A stretch of DNA of 64,000 bases, from positions 1-64,000 of the forward strand of contig NZ_JAAXLK010000013.1 in NCBI RefSeq assembly GCF_012641185.1. The letters are read 5' to 3'. The notes below the pieces were generated by a model, which ran no database searches, was not told where the DNA came from, and was given only the letters and a program-made list of their open reading frames with translations. Positions 24,466-33,496 of this stretch are shown here, piece by piece. The number at the start of each line of letters is the position of its first letter. Positions within the stretch are counted from its first letter, which is position 1. This DNA is from Levilactobacillus tujiorum (GTDB taxonomy: Bacteria > Bacillota > Bacilli > Lactobacillales > Lactobacillaceae). Both the position numbers and the translations under genes were made by a program.

Positions 24466-26109
24466 GTGAGCACGTTAAAGGAGTTACTGAGCTTGCCGCG
24501 TTTTTCTGATTTGGAGGTCATGTCGATTCACAAAGACATGGATCGCCCAGTCGAAAGCGTTGAAATTACGGAAACGCCCGATGTCGCTAATTTTATTCCC
24601 GAACATGTCATTATCTTAACGACGGCGATGGTTTTCCGGAATGGTCAGGAGAAGCTAAAGCCGTTTCTAGCCTCGTTGAAACAGCAGCATGTGACTGCTC
24701 TGGGGATCAAGGTCGGCCGATTCATTGAAGCGATTGATCCGGCAGTGGTCAAGTACGCCACGGAGATTGACTTACCACTCATTAAGATCCCAAGTGGCCA
24801 ACCACTGGGTGGGCTACTTTATCAAATGCAGAGTTACTTATGGGATACTAAGACTGAACAACTTACATATGCGTTAGACATTCAAAAGAGTTTTTCCAAT
24901 TTATTGATGCACGATGTCAGCAATGGCCGTTTTATTGCGGAATTGGGAAAGATTATTAATGCGCCGGTGATTCTGCTTAATCCTTGGCATAAGGTGATTG
25001 GAAATTCGCAGTTTTTCTCAGGATCTGATTATCCGGCGTCATTTTATACAGAACAGTTAACGACTCAGGATTACGAGAAAATTAATGAGGGTAAGAGCAC
25101 TCTTTTAATTAAGGGAGTTAAGGATGAAAAGATTCAAGTCTTGGGATATCCGGTTAAAGTGGCCAATCATTTTCCGTATTATTTGGTGATCTTAAGACCA
25201 GAACAGATCCCTTACCCAATTTCAGAATTTGCAATTGAGCAGGCGGTTCTGGTGTTAACGTTTATTCTCTATAAGAATCAAAAGGTACAGGAATTCTTTG
25301 ATCTTATGAAAAGTGATTTCCTATCTCAATTAGTTAAAGCCAAGACAGAACAGAGTAATGAAAATCGGGATTGGATTGATCTAGGAGAAAATTATGGATT
25401 GGTTCAGAGTGACTATTACCGGATTGCTTTGGTTTATTGTGTACCCAATGAAAAAAATAAGAACCAAATTTTTTATCGTAAGGAAGAAGCAGAAGTTGCT
25501 AATAACTGGTTACAAGAGCAGTTACCGGTGAAGATTCGCGATGTCGTGACTTTTAAGGTGAAGAACAGCAATGATATTGCGTTGTTGTTCCAATCAAAAG
25601 AGGTTGGGTTTGAACGGACGGTCAAAACTTTAATTAAGAGTCTAAGGAAAGAACTGGACATTAATTTAAGCTTTTCATTTGGGAACCCTTACGATGAAAT
25701 TGAAGAAATCTCGAGTTCGTACATTGAGGCTAAATTAGCATTAGACGAGGTTAAACAACAGGAAGATCCCGATATGATGAATTACTATCATCCGCGCGGC
25801 CTGATCAGTCTGTTTGAAGGGGCCAATGATGAAGATATTCACTATTATTGTGAAAAAGTTTTAAAGGACTTGGCGTATCCAACCGATCCTTCAACGATTG
25901 ATTTACGTAAAACCCTGCAGTATTACTTGGACTATAATTGCGAAATTACAAAGACAGCTAATACCTTGTATCTCCACCGCAACACGATCAAGTATCGGAT
26001 TAAACAGTGTGAAAAGATTTTGGGGCAGTCGGTTAAGAATCCGCAGACGAGTTTGAATTTGCGGTTAGCCTTGGAATTATCGAAGTCGGAAGAGACTACG
26101 ACAGTTTAA
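24466..26109 (+). CDS. pucR: PucR-family transcriptional regulator
   Basis: A 547-residue regulator. The N-terminal PucR domain spans roughly residues 1-125, a GGDEF-like middle region follows, and a C-terminal helix-turn-helix (PF13556 type) lies near 490-540, with NTLYLHRNTIKYRIKQ as the recognition segment. B. subtilis PucR activates the purine/allantoin genes in response to allantoin-type ureides. GTG 24466 is used, 9 bases after AGGAGG; the open frame reaches further upstream without a ribosome site. It is the only island regulator and the obvious candidate for binding the palindrome at pucI and allC. Confidence 0.9.
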   Translation: MSTLKELLSLPRFSDLEVMSIHKDMDRPVESVEITETPDVANFIPEHVIILTTAMVFRNGQEKLKPFLASLKQQHVTALGIKVGRFIEAIDPAVVKYATEIDLPLIKIPSGQPLGGLLYQMQSYLWDTKTEQLTYALDIQKSFSNLLMHDVSNGRFIAELGKIINAPVILLNPWHKVIGNSQFFSGSDYPASFYTEQLTTQDYEKINEGKSTLLIKGVKDEKIQVLGYPVKVANHFPYYLVILRPEQIPYPISEFAIEQAVLVLTFILYKNQKVQEFFDLMKSDFLSQLVKAKTEQSNENRDWIDLGENYGLVQSDYYRIALVYCVPNEKNKNQIFYRKEEAEVANNWLQEQLPVKIRDVVTFKVKNSNDIALLFQSKEVGFERTVKTLIKSLRKELDINLSFSFGNPYDEIEEISSSYIEAKLALDEVKQQEDPDMMNYYHPRGLISLFEGANDEDIHYYCEKVLKDLAYPTDPSTIDLRKTLQYYLDYNCEITKTANTLYLHRNTIKYRIKQCEKILGQSVKNPQTSLNLRLALELSKSEETTTV

Positions 26110-26124
26110 ACGTAAATGACAATA

Positions 26125-26152
26125 AAGGACCTGAGAAAAATCCCAGGTCCTT
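26125..26152. terminator. Bidirectional terminator between pucR and the SDR gene
   Basis: A 9-bp stem AAGGACCTG/CAGGTCCTT (26125-26133, 26144-26152) flanked by A and T runs. Confidence 0.85.
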
Positions 26153-26202
26153 TTAGGTTCCAACTGATTTAGCCGAAACTTATTTACTCTCTGTGCTGCT
26201 AG

Positions 26203-26946
26203 TTACCAAGGTTGATCAGTTGGTCCAACCGTGAATTCACTAACATTCGTGTCGGCAGGTTGGTCGATGGCGAAGGCAATGACGTTGGCCACGCGTTCGG
26301 GGCTGATTTGATACCGATCGTATAATGCTGATGCGCCCTTTAAGGTGGCAGCATCCGTGGTGGTAGCTAATAATTCCGTTTGAATGGCAGCCGGGTAGAT
26401 CGTGGCCGTCCGAATGTGGCTATTTTCCTGAGCAGATTCCATCCGTAGCACTTCCATCAGATCGCGTACGGCCCACTTAGTCGCGCCGTAGACGGCACCA
26501 CCGGGGTAAGCCTTAAGGCCAGCTACGGAAGAAGTCGCGATGACGTGACCGGATTGTTGATGCTTAAAAGTTGGCAGCACAGCGGCAATTCCATTCAATA
26601 CCCCTTTAATATTAACGTCAACCATTCGATTCCATTCGTCGGTTTTCAGTTCTGACATGGGGGAGTTAGGCATCAAGCCGGCATTTAGAAAAATAACGTC
26701 CAGCTGGCCAAACGTATCTTTAGTGAACTGAACAATTTGCCGATTAGCCTCAGCATCCGTGACGTCTAGCGATTGGTAGGCGGCTTGTCCGCCTGCAGCC
26801 TTAATTTCAGTTGTCAGTGCTTGTAACTTGTCTTCGCGACGAGCACCGAGAACTAACTTAGCCCCTTTGCTAGCTAGTAATTTGGCAGTAGCGGCACCAA
26901 TCCCTGAGGAGGCACCCGTAATTAAAACAACTTTGTCTTTGATCAT
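26203..26946 (-). CDS. Short-chain dehydrogenase/reductase
   Basis: A 247-residue classical SDR: TGASSGIG near residue 11, LNAGLM near 87, a catalytic Ser in TSSVAG near 139, and YGATK near 152. The substrate is unknown; close relatives in lactobacilli are annotated as general oxidoreductases. ATG 26946 is preferred to an upstream TTG (26967), as GGGAG then lies 11 bases before the start. It is monocistronic and convergent with pucR. Confidence 0.85.
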   Translation of the reverse strand: MIKDKVVLITGASSGIGAATAKLLASKGAKLVLGARREDKLQALTTEIKAAGGQAAYQSLDVTDAEANRQIVQFTKDTFGQLDVIFLNAGLMPNSPMSELKTDEWNRMVDVNIKGVLNGIAAVLPTFKHQQSGHVIATSSVAGLKAYPGGAVYGATKWAVRDLMEVLRMESAQENSHIRTATIYPAAIQTELLATTTDAATLKGASALYDRYQISPERVANVIAFAIDQPADTNVSEFTVGPTDQPW

Positions 26947-27144
26947 ATCAGTCAAAGCTCCCTTCAAAATTTGATGATCTCATCGTAAACCTTTGAGTCG
27001 ACTCGAAGGCAAGCGAAAAATGCCATCTTTTTGAAAAGTATGAGGATGATGCGAGGACCGAGGACTTACCCCAGCATATTAGTTTACTTTCCCGCGCAAA
27101 TCGCCTATGGTACAGCTAAAACAAAGACGTGGGTGGTGAACATC

Positions 27145-27513
27145 ATGCAAAAATTGTACGGGTATGTGCCATTGCTGAGTGGTTTAGGTAGTCTGTATTT
27201 TTTATTGGTGATGTCGCTGGAACCTTCATCAACAACCAGTCTAGGCTTGGACTTTAATTGGCATGATCCAGATGTCGTCGGAGTTGCGATGATCTTGGTG
27301 GTGGTCGTGATTACGGCATTTGCCAAAACGGCGTGGACGAAACGGATCGGGTTGATCGTGAATGGCATCATCATTCTCGGCATGACCTATGATTTGGTGA
27401 GTACTCAACATTCACCGCTATTGACCGATTACCTGTGGTTGTGGGGATTACTGATGCTACTCAACCTGAGCTTGATTGGCTGGGGGAGTTATCAGTTGTG
27501 GAAGACTAAATAA
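27145..27513 (+). CDS. Small four-helix membrane protein, unknown function
   Basis: A 122-residue hydrophobic protein with four predicted membrane segments (about residues 8-26, 45-65, 68-85 and 95-115). I do not recognise the family. The frame is open upstream to 27031, but ATG 27145 is the first start in the region with a plausible site (GGGTGGTGAA); GTG 27136 is an alternative. It stands alone, followed by a strong terminator. Confidence 0.6.
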   Translation: MQKLYGYVPLLSGLGSLYFLLVMSLEPSSTTSLGLDFNWHDPDVVGVAMILVVVVITAFAKTAWTKRIGLIVNGIIILGMTYDLVSTQHSPLLTDYLWLWGLLMLLNLSLIGWGSYQLWKTK

Positions 27514-27537
27514 GTATAAAAAGTATTCACGAAATAA

Positions 27538-27580
27538 CCCTCCAAGATTGGAATGTTAACCAATTTTGGAGGGCTATTTT
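27538..27580 (+). terminator. Terminator of the small membrane protein gene
   Basis: A 14-bp stem (27538-27551 with 27560-27573, one mismatch) followed by CTATTTT. Confidence 0.8.
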
Positions 27581-27681
27581 ATAGTTGTATGTGGACAAAT
27601 TTCTCTGGGAAATATTAATCGTTTAACAGGTTGTGCCTCTTTAGATTAAGATGCGTGTTGATATAGGGCAAAAGAAATGTG

Positions 27682-27912
27682 TCACATGAGTGAAAAAGGA
27701 CCTTTAAATATTGAGGATTTTTCCTGTGAGCCCAAAAAGTTAAGATATTCATCAATATAAGCTTGTAGAGACTCATCATTAATTCTTAAATTGTTTTGTG
27801 TTATGGAACCTGTGGAAGAAATGCGTCCGTCGGTTATTAGCCGTTCTAATGATTCTTGAGTGTGTGCAAGACCATTCTCTTTCAACAGTTTTAATGCGGC
27901 AGTACTATCCAT
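27682..27912 (-). CDS. Small putative DNA-binding protein (excisionase/MerR-like helix-turn-helix)
   Basis: A 76-residue protein with a well-placed AAGGAGG ribosome site before ATG 27912. Residues 5-55 show the pattern of short winged helix-turn-helix proteins: an AALKLLKENGL helix, ESLERLITDGRI as a second helix with turn, and RINDESLQAYIDEY as a third. It could be an excisionase-like or regulatory protein. No mobile element surrounds it, and both flanking gaps (27581-27681 and 27913-28106) are AT-rich without other features. Confidence 0.6.
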   Translation of the reverse strand: MDSTAALKLLKENGLAHTQESLERLITDGRISSTGSITQNNLRINDESLQAYIDEYLNFLGSQEKSSIFKGPFSLM

Positions 27913-28106
27913 AATTATTCCTCCTTGAAGAATATTTTACATATGAACGCATGGCCTTAAAGAATGGTTAGTGCTCAAAACGTTTGGTTGTTGCTGAACC
28001 TGTGGTAATTACTTAGGATAGAGTAAATTAGCATGGCTGTTATAGTAGCAATCTTGTTTTATGCGACTGATTTAACTTATTCCATAGGGTGTACGTTGTT
28101 ATTTCA

Positions 28107-28721
28107 CTAAATACCCGTCTTGTACTTCATCGAATCTGCTTCCGTAATCTCACGAACCACACGGCAGGGATTGCCCACGGCCAATGAGTTGTCGGGGATA
28201 TCGCGGGTCACTACGGAGCCGGCGCCGATGACACAGCCGCTGCCAATCGTGACGCCGCCAATCACTGTGACATTGCTGCCGAACCAGCAGTTGTCGCCAA
28301 TCGTAATCGGCTTCTGGTATTCGAGGTCAAATAGCGTACCGTCAGCGTGTGCCCGGAGGTTCCGTTCCTGGTAGCGCAAGGGATGCATGGGGGTGACCAG
28401 CGTGATGTTGGGGCCAAACCAGACGCTATCGCCAATCGTAACATGGCCACAATCGAGGACGGTGAAGTTAGCGTTGGCGTAAAAATGCTGGCCTAAATGG
28501 GTGTAGCACCCGTAATCAAAGAAAATTGGTCCCTGCAGGTAGGTCCTTTCGCCGTGATCGGGGATAAGGTTGGACAGAATTTCTTCGCGCTTGGCCGTCT
28601 CATCGTCGAAAGTTTGATTATATTCTTGCGACAAGCGGTGTGCGTAGTGCAGGCGAGCTTGCAGCTTAGGATCAGATGGATCGTAGAGCTGGCCAGCCAA
28701 CATTTTTTCTTCTTCAGTCAT
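28107..28721 (-). CDS. maa: Sugar O-acetyltransferase (maltose/galactoside type)
   Basis: A 204-residue left-handed beta-helix acetyltransferase. It has the N-terminal Mac domain (MLAGQLYDPSDPKLQ, about 7-21), hexapeptide repeats from about residue 70, the catalytic histidine in TPMHPL (near 112) and the closing IGAGSVVTRDIPDNSLAVG segment. It uses acetyl-CoA to acetylate sugars. ATG 28721 follows AAGGAG by 9 bases. It lies 17 bases downstream of the deformylase-like gene and is probably co-transcribed with it. Confidence 0.88.
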   Translation of the reverse strand: MTEEEKMLAGQLYDPSDPKLQARLHYAHRLSQEYNQTFDDETAKREEILSNLIPDHGERTYLQGPIFFDYGCYTHLGQHFYANANFTVLDCGHVTIGDSVWFGPNITLVTPMHPLRYQERNLRAHADGTLFDLEYQKPITIGDNCWFGSNVTVIGGVTIGSGCVIGAGSVVTRDIPDNSLAVGNPCRVVREITEADSMKYKTGI

Positions 28722-28738
28722 CACAAAAATCTCCTTGT

Positions 28739-29149
28739 CTAAATAATGATGCCTTCGCAGTGGTCCACTTCGTGCTGGATGATTTGCGCGACGAAGCCCG
28801 TGAAGGTCTGGTGTTGGCGTTGAAAATTCTGATTAAGAAAATCGACATCGATAGTTTGATAGCGGGTGGTCGATCGCTCGCCGGTTAGCGACAGGCAACC
28901 TTCCTGAGTGTGAAAGGCGCCGGCTTTTTTAGTAATGGTGGGATTAATCATGGCGACGGGCATGATGCCCATGTCGACCACGATAATACGCTTATTGATA
29001 CCGATCATGTTGGCAGCCATCCCGACACAATTTTCGCTGTTCGCCTTCAAGGTGTCCAATAAATCAGTCACGACGGGAGCGTCCAGTTTAGTGGCCAATT
29101 GGGCTTTAGTATTGAGTTGGGTGGGGTCGTGAACAACGTTTCTAATCAT
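28739..29149 (-). CDS. Peptide-deformylase-like protein lacking the motif I glutamine
   Basis: A 136-residue PF01327 protein with EGCLSL (metal cysteine) and QHEVDHCEG (HExxH). Motif I reads CVGMAANMIG, so the catalytic Gln of the normal GxGxAAxQ is methionine. The same short form occurs in streptococci, where, as I recall, the pneumococcal DefA copy was judged non-functional. It is therefore unlikely to be the housekeeping deformylase. Its first 8 bases overlap the end of the DUF1697 gene, so the two are coupled. Confidence 0.8.
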   Translation of the reverse strand: MIRNVVHDPTQLNTKAQLATKLDAPVVTDLLDTLKANSENCVGMAANMIGINKRIIVVDMGIMPVAMINPTITKKAGAFHTQEGCLSLTGERSTTRYQTIDVDFLNQNFQRQHQTFTGFVAQIIQHEVDHCEGIII

Positions 29150-29690
29150 GGGGTTCCTCCAAAATATGTTTGAGTTTAGTGGTGGTGTTGTAGTTGCGCG
29201 CACTGGTTTGACGGTAAAATGACGTGCCCATAATCTTTGAATAAAATGACCGGCTGAAGTGGACGCGCAGGGTTGAGGTCCAGAAGATCACGTTAGGGGT
29301 GATCAGAATCTGGTCGTAGTCGGCGGTAACGTGCTCTCGCAGCCAGGAATCATGGCTAGGGTCGTAGGTGTTGAGCTTAAATAACGCGTTGTGCCGGAGT
29401 TGTGGGTCAGCACCCCACCAGTCGGGGGCCAGTGCGAGATCGGCCAAGAATTCGGGCTCGCTAAGTAAGCGGAAGTCGATAGGAAAATCAAAGTTACGAG
29501 TGAGTAGTTGAGTAATTATGGCCTCACAAGCCGGTTGTGGCTGGTCACTACTGATAAATAGGTTGCCGCTGTTAATGTAAGAGCGAACCGCGTCAAATCC
29601 GGCGGTGCGGAGTAGATCGCGCAACATAGCCATAGGAACCTTGTGCTTGCCGCCAACATTGATACCGCGTAGGAGTAGCAGATAATTCAT
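29142..29690 (-). CDS. DUF1697 family protein
   Basis: A 182-residue protein with the family opening YLLLLRGINVGGKHKVPM (about 3-20) and the SYINSGNLFI block near residue 38. Function is unknown for the family; two alpha/beta subdomains are typical. ATG 29690 lies 8 bases after AGGTGG, and a GTG at 29702 in frame overlaps that site. It begins a three-gene minus-strand operon with the deformylase-like and acetyltransferase genes. Confidence 0.82.
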   Translation of the reverse strand: MNYLLLLRGINVGGKHKVPMAMLRDLLRTAGFDAVRSYINSGNLFISSDQPQPACEAIITQLLTRNFDFPIDFRLLSEPEFLADLALAPDWWGADPQLRHNALFKLNTYDPSHDSWLREHVTADYDQILITPNVIFWTSTLRVHFSRSFYSKIMGTSFYRQTSARNYNTTTKLKHILEEPHD

Positions 29691-29878
29691 GAGCCAGTCC
29701 ACCTTTCAAGTGAGTCGTATTGCCGACTTTGTGTAAGCGGCTTCTTAATTATAGCATGTATAGCACTGTTCTTTTAGGGTCGTGATAAGGGGAAACTCTG
29801 AAAAATTACCATGATGGGAAAATTCAAAAAAGGTGCAACATTTTTAAGCAAAAATACATTAGTAATCAGTAGGGGAAC

Positions 29879-30757
29879 CTAGCGCAGATAGTTGATGAGA
29901 CGTTGGGCGGCTTGGCTCAATGTCCCATGAGGATAGATGAGTTGTAGGTGGCTGATTAAAGGTGTGCTGAATGGCCGCGTGACAAATTCTGAGGTGAGAA
30001 AAGGCTGCGCTGCTTTGGCAAACAGAATAGTGACCCGTTGGGTGTGAGCGACCATGCCCAGTAAAGTCTCAATGTGGGGTGTGGTAAAGCGGATGTTAGG
30101 GATAAAACCAGCTTGTTGAAAGAGAGCATCCATTTGCTCGTAGACGCCTGAGCCTGGATTAAGCGTTACCAGCTCGCTATCCCGCAGGTCGTTTAGCGCG
30201 ATGGTGGATTGTTGCGCGAGTGGATGGGCTGCATCGAGAACCACACGGAGCTCGTCGGTGTCAAGATTGATGGCGGTAAACTGTGATTTGTTAAGGCGTT
30301 GACTCTGAACATCACGGATAATACCCAAGTCGAGTGTTTCAGCCTGCAATTGTTTGAGTAGGTCGGCCCCTTGCAACTCTGATAAGCGGATATTAATCTG
30401 CGGATAGTCATGCATGAAGTGGCTCATTTTACGGGTGAGGCCATACTGAGCCATGACGGGGACACTGCCGATGTGCAACGTTCCTCGTTTAAGCGCACGG
30501 TAATCCTGTAGTTCAGTCTGCATGAGGTGATATTGCGTGAGGATGGTTTGCGCGTAATGGAAGAAGACATCGCCACCTTCAGTAATTGTTAATTGGCGCC
30601 TATTACGCGTAGAAATGAGGGGCATGTCCAGCTCGTCTTGAATATTACGGAGTCGTTTGGATAGCGCCGACTGCGTGATATTTAATTCAATGGCGGCATC
30701 GGAAATGTTGCGCGTCTGGTAGAGCACGATAAAACTATAAAAATCATCTAAAGTCAT
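29879..30757 (-). CDS. LysR-family regulator divergent from lpdCBD
   Basis: A 292-residue LysR protein: an N-terminal winged helix (residues 1-60, with NISDAAIELNITQSALSKRL as the recognition region) and a periplasmic-binding-like effector domain. ATG 30757 is preceded by GGAAGGA. It is transcribed away from the gallate decarboxylase genes, the usual layout for a LysR activator sensing a phenolic acid, as for TanR of L. plantarum. A GTTA-AGCA-TAAC dyad (30809-30820) in the shared promoter region is a possible operator. Confidence 0.85.
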   Translation of the reverse strand: MTLDDFYSFIVLYQTRNISDAAIELNITQSALSKRLRNIQDELDMPLISTRNRRQLTITEGGDVFFHYAQTILTQYHLMQTELQDYRALKRGTLHIGSVPVMAQYGLTRKMSHFMHDYPQINIRLSELQGADLLKQLQAETLDLGIIRDVQSQRLNKSQFTAINLDTDELRVVLDAAHPLAQQSTIALNDLRDSELVTLNPGSGVYEQMDALFQQAGFIPNIRFTTPHIETLLGMVAHTQRVTILFAKAAQPFLTSEFVTRPFSTPLISHLQLIYPHGTLSQAAQRLINYLR

Positions 30758-30899
30758 TAAACTCAGTCCTTCCACGGTGACCAGCTAGCTAAGCAATCTA
30801 TTATTCCAGTTAAGCATAACGTTAGTCAATATACGAGTTGTTTGCAAGGTCAATGGGCGTGTAAGGTGAACAGTGTAGAAAACGACAGGAGGTCATTTG

Positions 30900-32366
30900 A
30901 TGAGTAATGAGCCATATGATTTACGTAAAGTCTTAGCTGAATTAAAAACGCAGCCGGGACAATATCACGCCACGGACGTTGAGGTTAACCCTGATGCTGA
31001 GCTTTCGGGTGTATACCGGTATATTGGCGCTGGTGGGACAGTTGAACGGCCCACTCAGGAGGGACCGGCGATGATGTTTAACCACGTTACGGGTTTTCCC
31101 GATACGAGAGTCCTAACTGGACTAATGGCGAGTCGCAAGCGGGTTGGCCTGATGTTTCATCATGATTTCCATACGCTAGGCCAGTTTCTGAATGATGCTG
31201 TGGATCACCCTGTGCCACCTGTCATGGTCGACGATGCCCCAGCCCATGAGGTGATTCATAAAGCGACCGATCCTGATTTTGACATTCGCAAACTGGTTGC
31301 GGCACCTACCAATACGCCGGAAGATGCCGGACCATATATCACGGTGGGCGTTGTTCTAGGTTCTAATAAAGCCAAGACCATGAGCGACGTGACAATTCAC
31401 CGAATGGTTCTTGAAGATAAAGACAAATTAGGGATATACATTATGCCTGGCGGACGGCATATTGGGGCGTTTGCTAAGGAATACGAAGCCGCCAACGAAC
31501 CAATGCCAGTTACCATTAATATTGGTCTTGATCCAGCGATTACCATTGGCTGTACGTTTGAGCCACCTACCACGCCACTGGGATACAACGAACTTGGCGT
31601 CGCCGGTGCGATTCGACAGGAAGCAGTGGGGTTAACGCCTGCTGTGACGGTTGATGAAAATGCGATTGCGCGCTCTGAGTTTACCTTGGAGGGTTACATT
31701 ATGCCTAATGAGCGGATGCAAGAAGATATCAATACGCATACGGGGAAAGCCATGCCTGAATTTCCCGGGTACGATGGTGATGCGAATCCAGCCGTTCAGG
31801 TGATCAAGGTAACCGCCGTGACCCACCGGGAGCATCCGATTATGCAAAGCGTGATTGGGCCTTCCGAGGAACATGTCAGCATGGCCGGTATTCCGACTGA
31901 GGCAAGTATCTTGGAGTTAACGAATCGAGCTATTCCAGGAAAAGTGTTAAATGTGTACAATCCGCCAGCAGGTGGCGGTAAATTGATGACGATTATGCAG
32001 ATTCATAAAGATGATGAGGCGGACGAAGGCATTCAACGTCAAGCGGCATTGCTGGCATTCTCGGCATTCAAAGAGTTAAAGACCGTGATTCTAGTCGATG
32101 AAGATGTGGATATTTTCGATATGAACGATGTCATGTGGACCGTGAATACCCGCTTCCAGGCAGATCAGGATCTGATGGTTTTACCGGGGATGCGCAATCA
32201 CCCGCTGGATCCTTCAGAGCGTCCCGGCTATGATCCTAAATCAATTCGGACACGTGGCATGTCATCCAAACTCGTGATTGATGGCACTGTGCCATACGAT
32301 ATGAAGGATCAGTTTGTGCGCGCCCAATTTATGAAGGTTCCAGATTGGCAAAAATATTTGAAGTAA
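30900..32366 (+). CDS. lpdC: Gallate decarboxylase catalytic subunit (UbiD family)
   Basis: A 488-residue UbiD-family decarboxylase, nearly collinear with L. plantarum LpdC, including the ELSGVYRYIGAGGTV start and EFPGYDGDANPAVQVIKVTA in mid-protein. It uses prenylated FMN to decarboxylate gallate and protocatechuate to pyrogallol and catechol. ATG 30900 follows AGGAGG by 7 bases; the in-frame TTG 30897 is too near it. It heads a three-gene set with lpdB and lpdD, whereas in L. plantarum lpdC is far from the other two. Confidence 0.92.
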   Translation: MSNEPYDLRKVLAELKTQPGQYHATDVEVNPDAELSGVYRYIGAGGTVERPTQEGPAMMFNHVTGFPDTRVLTGLMASRKRVGLMFHHDFHTLGQFLNDAVDHPVPPVMVDDAPAHEVIHKATDPDFDIRKLVAAPTNTPEDAGPYITVGVVLGSNKAKTMSDVTIHRMVLEDKDKLGIYIMPGGRHIGAFAKEYEAANEPMPVTINIGLDPAITIGCTFEPPTTPLGYNELGVAGAIRQEAVGLTPAVTVDENAIARSEFTLEGYIMPNERMQEDINTHTGKAMPEFPGYDGDANPAVQVIKVTAVTHREHPIMQSVIGPSEEHVSMAGIPTEASILELTNRAIPGKVLNVYNPPAGGGKLMTIMQIHKDDEADEGIQRQAALLAFSAFKELKTVILVDEDVDIFDMNDVMWTVNTRFQADQDLMVLPGMRNHPLDPSERPGYDPKSIRTRGMSSKLVIDGTVPYDMKDQFVRAQFMKVPDWQKYLK

Positions 32367-32380
32367 AGGACGGGTAATTT

Positions 32381-32944
32381 ATGAAAAAGATTGTGGTCGG
32401 TGTAACCGGGGCGTCGGGAACGATCTACGCGATTGATCTGCTAAAGAAATTACGCCTCATCCCTGATGTGGAGACCCATCTCGTGATGAGTGCGTGGGCT
32501 AAGAAAAATTTAGCGTTGGAGACGGACTATACGTTGGATCAGATCAAAGCACTAGCCGATGTGGTTTACAGTGACCGCGATCAGGGAGCAGCAATTGCTA
32601 GTGGCTCATTTCTGAATGACGGGATGGTTATCGTTCCCGCCAGTATGAAAACCGTGGCCGGCATCGCGTATGGCTTTGGCGATAACCTGGTGGCTCGAGC
32701 CGCCGACGTGACCATCAAAGAGCAACGCAAGCTGGTTATCGTTCCCCGCGAAACGCCATTGAGTGTGATTCATTTGGAGAATTTAACGAAGTTAGCGAAG
32801 CTCGGTGCCCAGATCATTCCCCCGATTCCCGCCTTCTACAATCAGCCACGGACGATTCAGGATCTGGTCGATCATCAAACCATGAAGGTCCTAGATGCCT
32901 TTGGAATTCATGAACAGACGGCCAAACGTTGGGAGGGTGATTAG
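32381..32944 (+). CDS. lpdB: Flavin prenyltransferase (UbiX family)
   Basis: A 187-residue UbiX-type protein that makes the prenylated FMN cofactor required by LpdC. The N-terminal VGVTGASGTIYAIDLL motif (about 5-20) binds the FMN phosphate; the MKTVAGIAYGFGDNL block (about 88-102) and the LAVVPRETPLS-like VIVPRETPLS (about 125-134) are family hallmarks. It lies 14 bases after lpdC and abuts lpdD. Confidence 0.92.
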   Translation: MKKIVVGVTGASGTIYAIDLLKKLRLIPDVETHLVMSAWAKKNLALETDYTLDQIKALADVVYSDRDQGAAIASGSFLNDGMVIVPASMKTVAGIAYGFGDNLVARAADVTIKEQRKLVIVPRETPLSVIHLENLTKLAKLGAQIIPPIPAFYNQPRTIQDLVDHQTMKVLDAFGIHEQTAKRWEGD

Positions 32945-33355
32945 ATACCAAAATTCAGTGTGACGCAGGAGGGCTATACGATTTCTGCGGACGTGACGGT
33001 CATTGGCAAGGACTTGCTCATTGTGGTCACGGGTGGCAGCAACCCGCACATTGGGGATGTCACCACGTTGACCAAGGACACAACGATACAAACCATTAAG
33101 TATCCCAGCCATGATGGCCGTTTCCACAAGGATAACTTTGTCGGTGAACGGGTCGCCAAGGTGGTTCAACCCGCGTTGCCAGGCAGTTGTACCATTACGG
33201 CCGGTATTCACGTCAATCAGATTACTAAGGCTCAGATCGCGGCTTCGGCACCAATGGGAGAAAACTTAGGTCGGCAAGTTGCAGACTGGTTAATCGCTCA
33301 TCCCGTTGAAGCGCCTACGCCTCAGTATTACGGAGATGACGAGCAACCCAAGTGA
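32945..33355 (+). CDS. lpdD: LpdD, accessory subunit of gallate decarboxylase, apparent ATA start
   Basis: A 136-residue homologue of L. plantarum LpdD with EGYTISADVTVIGKDLLIVV near the N-terminus and HVNQITKAQIAA near the C-terminus. The frame right after the lpdB stop reads ATA (32945-32947), 7 bases after GGGAGGG. Starting there gives the length and N-terminus expected for LpdD. The only alternative, GTG 32960, has no ribosome site and would lose five residues. Either AUA is really used or ATG has mutated (or been misread) to ATA. Family function is unclear; it is needed in some gallate decarboxylases. Confidence 0.75.
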   Translation: MPKFSVTQEGYTISADVTVIGKDLLIVVTGGSNPHIGDVTTLTKDTTIQTIKYPSHDGRFHKDNFVGERVAKVVQPALPGSCTITAGIHVNQITKAQIAASAPMGENLGRQVADWLIAHPVEAPTPQYYGDDEQPK

Positions 33356-33496
33356 CAAGGTGACGTCATGCCGATAGCTAATGCCAGCAATCGTCGGGAC
33401 CATTATTTATTAATTTATACGGTTTTCAAGCCCCCCACTGGTGTATACTAATTGCGTATTTAATAAACAGCATATTCCTGGGGAGGAGTTTTACTG

